Below are positions 60,201 to 64,000 of a stretch of DNA of 64,000 nt, in pieces. The notes beneath the pieces are model-generated. The model was given only the letters and a program-made list of their open reading frames with translations, had not been told where the DNA came from and searched no databases. This DNA comes from Persicaria tinctoria (lineage: Eukaryota > Streptophyta > Magnoliopsida > Caryophyllales > Polygonaceae). Each line of letters starts with the position of its first letter. Position 1 is the first letter of the stretch. Made by a program: the position numbers and the translations under genes. The DNA is taken from contig JBANSL010000013.1 in NCBI GenBank assembly GCA_037127255.1, positions 62,014,688-62,078,687 on the forward strand, in the 5' to 3' direction.

Positions 60201-60815
60201 CCTCTTGTGCATATTGAGCAACACATTATACCAAGTGTTGGCCCTCGACTTGCTCAGTCCTGCCTGTAGCCCGATCGCACCATTCAAGGGAGCTAAATCC
60301 TCCGTCGTCAAGGCGAGGACCTCATCCGGGGCGGCCCGGTCCAAGGCCCAAACCAGGCAACCGCACAACCCCCTCGTGATCTCCGAGTCGCTGTCCGCCG
60401 CGAACCTCAACTCCCCGGCCTCATCGAACCACGCATCAAGCCACACCTGCGCCGTGCACCCCATCACCCTGTTCCTCGCCGTCCGCCTCGACTCCTCCAA
60501 CTGCGGTTGCATCCCCGCGAATCTCATCATCCGCCTTAGCCGATCGGCGGGCTCCCCAGCCGACTCCAAATCCACCACCAGCCACTGCAGCCTCTCGGCC
60601 GCGGATTTGAGATCCGACGTCCCCGGCGCCACAACTGCCGCCAGGCATGCGTATGGCAGGTTACGACCAGGGTGACTTGTTAAAGAGCAGGGAAACGATT
60701 GTTTGGAGCGGAATTCAGCGCGTCTATGGTGAACGGGCAGGTTGAGCAAGGCAAAACGGGCAGGACACGGGCAGGGGGAGGGTTTGAAGCTCAGGAGGAG
60801 CTCGGCCATGGCCAT
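57212..60815 (-). CDS. QS: Quinolinate synthase with N-terminal SufE domain, plastid, 6 exons, 708 aa
   Basis: It condenses iminoaspartate with dihydroxyacetone phosphate to quinolinate using a [4Fe-4S] cluster, step 2 of de novo NAD synthesis. Exons: 60815-60090, 59650-59366, 58822-58604, 58498-57839, 57575-57414, 57286-57212 (2127 nt, in frame, GT/AG borders). Residues ~1-65 are a transit peptide and ~70-215 a SufE domain with its cysteine in VMGCTAQVW (C120), which activates cysteine desulfurase. The NadA domain carries the three expected cluster cysteines: TITC (C399), GTC in GTCIVHH (C474) and ASC in GGCASCPYM (C626). Length compares with 718 aa for Arabidopsis QS/OLD5. The start at 60815 is the first of two close Met codons (60815, 60809). 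No lesion seen. The gene converges on AO. Confidence 0.96.
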
Positions 60816-61760
60816 CTGTGAAATTGAACAAATTGACGGCGCAAAATCGGGAGGAAGAAGGAATCAAATGCGTGAAATCCTTGTAGTTAGGTTTAAACCG
60901 AGCAATTAAAGCATGCTCTGATCGTTGCCCCAAAACCGAACAATTAAAGTATGTGTATTGAATTCGAGGAAATTTCTGCGACGTAAGAAATAAATTGTGG
61001 AGGGCGGGCGGCAACATCAGCAGCCGTCCCAATTCACATATCCGAATCGGACCAGGTTCTCTCATTCCGGATTGGTATGGGTCATGATTTTATTTATTCG
61101 ATTCGGATCCGGAAGAATCCAAATCATGATTGTTTTGAATTTCCACTTTTCACTTTTCAACTTGTTTTTTAAGAAGGTCAAACGAAGCTCACCAAAATTT
61201 TAATTCCTTTTCAGCAAATCTATATGCACGGGCCACGGGTGATTCGGTTGGGTTTGGATCGATCACATTCGGGTTTAATGAGTCGGGTCAATTTGGGTAA
61301 ATTTTATGCGCCGGGCTTGGTCGGGTCGGATTGAATTCGATCAAAATGAATCTCAGATTGGTCGGGTTTCGGTTTGAACTGGGTTGAACTCATTCGGATT
61401 TTCGGTCAAATCGGATCGGGCACATTCGGGTTTCGAATCAGTATTCGGGTCGGTCTCATCCGGGTTTCAAGAAGAAACGGGTCTATATTTGTTTCAAACT
61501 TTCAATTGTTTGGGTTGAAATTGTTGAATCATGTTCATTCGGGACTTTCGGGTAATCAATTTTGTTGAGTTGAATGTGTAATTCATGTTATTTGTGTATT
61601 TTAAAAAGTATTTTTAAAGTAAAATTAAATATGATTCAATATATAATCTACTTATTGGCTCGTGAGCTCGTTCTATTCATCATATTTAGCAGTATATTGT
61701 TATCAAAATCATACTTGATTCTCTATCTTTTTTTTATTTGGTAAGGATTCGGGTGCACTT
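60816..61760. other. QS upstream region, then GGGTC-rich repeat remnant
   Basis: 60816-61000 should contain the QS promoter and leader; I see no clear TATA box. 61040-61560 is full of TCGGG/GGGTC and CATTCGGG motifs and resembles the hAT-like GGGTC family, but I found no bounded termini. Confidence 0.45.
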
Positions 61761-61764
61761 CAAC

Positions 61765-64000
61765 AGAAAGTGCTAACCGATAGCATCCTTCCGGATGAGG
61801 TCAAAGAGACTTGGGTCAGATAACATAGCTCTCATATTCGAGCAGTAATAGCCAAGGTGTGCAACCTTGTCGGCCACTGAATTACCGCTACGGTAAATAT
61901 GAGAATAAGATGTTGATCTTATGTCCCGTAACAGGATTTGAATGTCTGAAAAGAGTAACTCCACTTCCCACGGACACTTTGAAGCTCAATAGCTTTGTTG
62001 ATCCCTTCTCGCAATGCCAGGCATTAAGCTTTTAAAGGGGGTTGTCGGACAACAGTCTTGCCTTCTACCTGTATACCCTTGCCATAATGATCTCTGATGA
62101 TGTACCCAATGGAACTAGTGCCATTACTCCCGGCAGAACCATCAAAATTAAGTTTGTAGACCCCCATGGAGGGTTTCCTCCATTTTTGCGTTTTCTTCGG
62201 TCTAGGACAACGAGATTTACTCTGTTCGGACCTTTTACAATTTGAAAAATTCTCAAGAAAAAGTTCTGCTATGTTGTTAGCCTTTGCCCAATTAGATTTA
62301 TGGGTGGAATAAATCTAGCTAAATCCTTCTATAGAGGGGAGTTTTTCACCTTTGAATATAAATTTGTTTCTTGTGAACCACGCAGTCCACCAGTAGAAAG
62401 CTAAGTCTACCTTTTCTTTGTTTGAGAGAGCTTGCCCTATGTACGCCATGATGCGATTGAGATTCCTAGAAGAATCAATAATAGTAGAAAGTTGTTGTCT
62501 ATGAGACAGGTGCAAGCGTTGGTAAGGATAGGTAAATTTACATTCAAAGAAGCAATGAACAACATCTTCTTTGTGGTGGTTGCACAATGCACGATATGGA
62601 GGGATTGCAACTCCATGCTTAGCCAGCCTCACAGTCGTTGGTAAGACATTGTTGCACATCTTCCACAAGAAATTTTTTATTTTCGGCGAGACATTCAGTT
62701 ACCAAATCCAGGCATTATCATCAAGATGTTCGTCTTGACAGGAGGAGACTAGCTTATACGCGCTTGCTGTAGAAAATTAAACCACCCATTCTTAGCTGAT
62801 TTTCAATACAAGCGATCCTCCATATTACTAATTGGGAGATGAATGTCGAATATGCGTTCCACAATATTATTTGGAAATAGGTCTAGCAGTTTAGTAGTGT
62901 TCCAGTGATTGTTAGATATATATGAGGTGACCGTTTCCTCCAGGCAGACATTGTTAGGGCAGATACAGAACCTTAGTAAATTTTCCATTTCCAACCACCC
63001 ACGACAATCCTTTCTTGAATGTTGGAAGCAATGTTCTCAGTTTAGACCATTGCCATGACGCATTGCTCTTGCCACTATAGCACAACAAGTTAGAGTCTTT
63101 CAGGTATTTATGTTTGATAATTTTTACCCAACGGTTGTCCGACTCCATTAGGGTCTTCCACAATAGTTTGAGTTGCAAGGCGTCGTTCATATGTTTGGAT
63201 TTACGGAGTCCCAAACCTCCTAGGGATTTTTGCTTACACACTTTATCCCAACTAATAAGTGGCTTGTAACTAACATCCTTATTCCAAAACAAATGACCTA
63301 TTTATTTGGTCTAGTTTATCATGCACATGTTGGAAGCAATGTTCTCAGTTTAGACCATTGCCATGACGCATTGCTCTTGCTACTATAGCACAACAAGTTA
63401 GAGTCTTTCAGGTATTTATGTTTGATAATTTTTACCCAACGGTTGTCCGACTCCATTAGGATCTTCCACAATAGTTTGAGTTGCAAGGCGTCGTTCATAT
63501 GTTTGGATTTACGGAGTCCCAAACCTCCTAGGGATTTTTGCTTACACACTTTATCCCAACTAATAAGTGGCTTGTAACTAACATCCTTATTCCAAAAAAA
63601 TGACCTATTTATTTGGTCTAGTTTATCATGCACATGAGATGGAAGCATTAAGCTTTGCATGGCATACAGGGGTTTTGATGAGAGATTAGATGCAATAAGG
63701 GTAGCTCGTCCCTATTGAGATAATGAGTCAGCCCTCCATTTTGTCAGTTGGGTTGAGGATTTGATAATAATATCTTCGAAAGTGGTTTTGTTAACTCTAC
63801 ATACCATTAATAATGGGGCACCCAAGGTACTTATCAAGATTTATTTCTCTAGAAATATTCAGACACCCTTCAATAATTGGAATTCTAGTCCTAGGGATTC
63901 CTGTAGTAATTTGAAAAGCAGATTTGTGATAATTGACTTTTTGTCCTGACATGGAGCAATATGAATCAATTATATTCTTAACTTTTTGACAAGCGGAAAT
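61765..64000 (-). pseudogene. LINE (L1-type) 3' part: post-RT region, zf-RVT, RNase H; cut by window edge
   Basis: Colinear on the minus strand: LLSQ-to-MQSLMLPSHVHDKLDQINRSFFWNKD region (63990-63600), block GGLGLRKSKHMNDALQLKLL (twice, see duplication), SWVVGNGK (~62990), reverse-transcriptase zinc-binding domain (62668-62315: MWKMCNNVLPTTVRLAKHG ... C..H..E..VHCFFEC), then an RNase H-like end (62256-62065 and 61964-61773, with the motif YSHIYRSGNSVADKVAHLG). Frameshifts and stops separate these pieces. The 5' half lies beyond 64000. Confidence 0.8.
63020..63637. repeat. Tandem duplication of 308 bp inside the LINE
   Basis: Copy 1 (63020-63327) and copy 2 (63328 to about 63637) are almost identical over the segment beginning tgttggaagcaatgttctca. 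Copy 2 differs by a few bases. Confidence 0.92.

Noticed and set aside
60436..60675. ORFs on either strand within QS exon 1
   Set aside because: Shadows caused by the GC-rich SufE coding exon.
37687..60815. Bacterial origin or contamination for the nadB/nadA-like genes
   Set aside because: Both have multiple GT/AG introns, transit peptides and the plant-specific SufE fusion, so they are ordinary plant nuclear genes.

Overview
This is nuclear DNA from a flowering plant, most likely a eudicot. The evidence is spliced genes with plant-type GT-AG introns, plastid-targeted enzymes (including the plant-specific SufE-quinolinate synthase fusion), plant LTR retrotransposons, and many small inverted-repeat transposons with clean target-site duplications (TSDs). 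I cannot name the species.

Three protein-coding genes look intact. (1) 3659-9258, minus strand: a 14-exon gene for a type II membrane glycosyltransferase of about 1006 aa, resembling Arabidopsis At4g01210/At5g04480. (2) 37687-40774, plus strand: a 7-exon gene for plastid L-aspartate oxidase (AO/NadB), 645 aa. (3) 57212-60815, minus strand: a 6-exon gene for plastid quinolinate synthase (QS/NadA with a SufE domain), 708 aa. AO and QS catalyse steps 1 and 2 of de novo NAD synthesis. Here they lie tail-to-tail, 16.4 kb apart, with only transposons, a tRNA-like sequence and a tRNA-Gly(UCC) gene (56425-56496) between them. This linkage is the most interesting gene-level observation.

A fourth gene is dead. 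Scattered minus-strand exons of one LRR-malectin receptor kinase (LRR-VIII-2 type) run from 33133 (LRRs) through 24.7-24.3 kb (first half of malectin) to 15594 (second half of malectin), in the correct order. A CRM-clade Ty3/gypsy element (15627-24250) sits inside what was a 90-bp intron of that gene. A solo LTR (16711-17983) has in turn inserted into the CRM pol gene. No kinase domain is visible.

Layout: 1-2.1 kb, Harbinger-like and hAT-like elements; 2.1-3.6 kb, unassigned; 3.7-9.6 kb, glycosyltransferase gene; 10.1-14.7 kb, Harbinger-like element with GC-rich cargo, decayed LINE, MITE; 15.4-33.1 kb, wrecked receptor-kinase gene with CRM, hAT MITE, LINE fragment and an undescribed hairpin-module repeat; 33.7-35.9 kb, long fold-back element with about 700-bp arms; 36-40.8 kb, AO gene; 41.5-45.7 kb, Mutator-like element with about 400-bp TIRs, a tRNA-like sequence and a nested Harbinger MITE, itself inserted in a Stowaway-like MITE; 45.9-46.7 kb, hAT-like element with an internal duplication; 46.8-51.6 kb, near-complete Ty1/copia element; 52.4-56.4 kb, hAT MITE, gypsy-type LTR remnant with TCGATCTCGA palindromes, Stowaway; 56.4 kb, tRNA-Gly; 57.2-60.8 kb, QS gene; 61.7-64 kb, LINE remnant cut by the window edge.

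Exon boundaries were set by eye from reading frame, GT/AG sites and remembered protein families. No search or alignment program was run.
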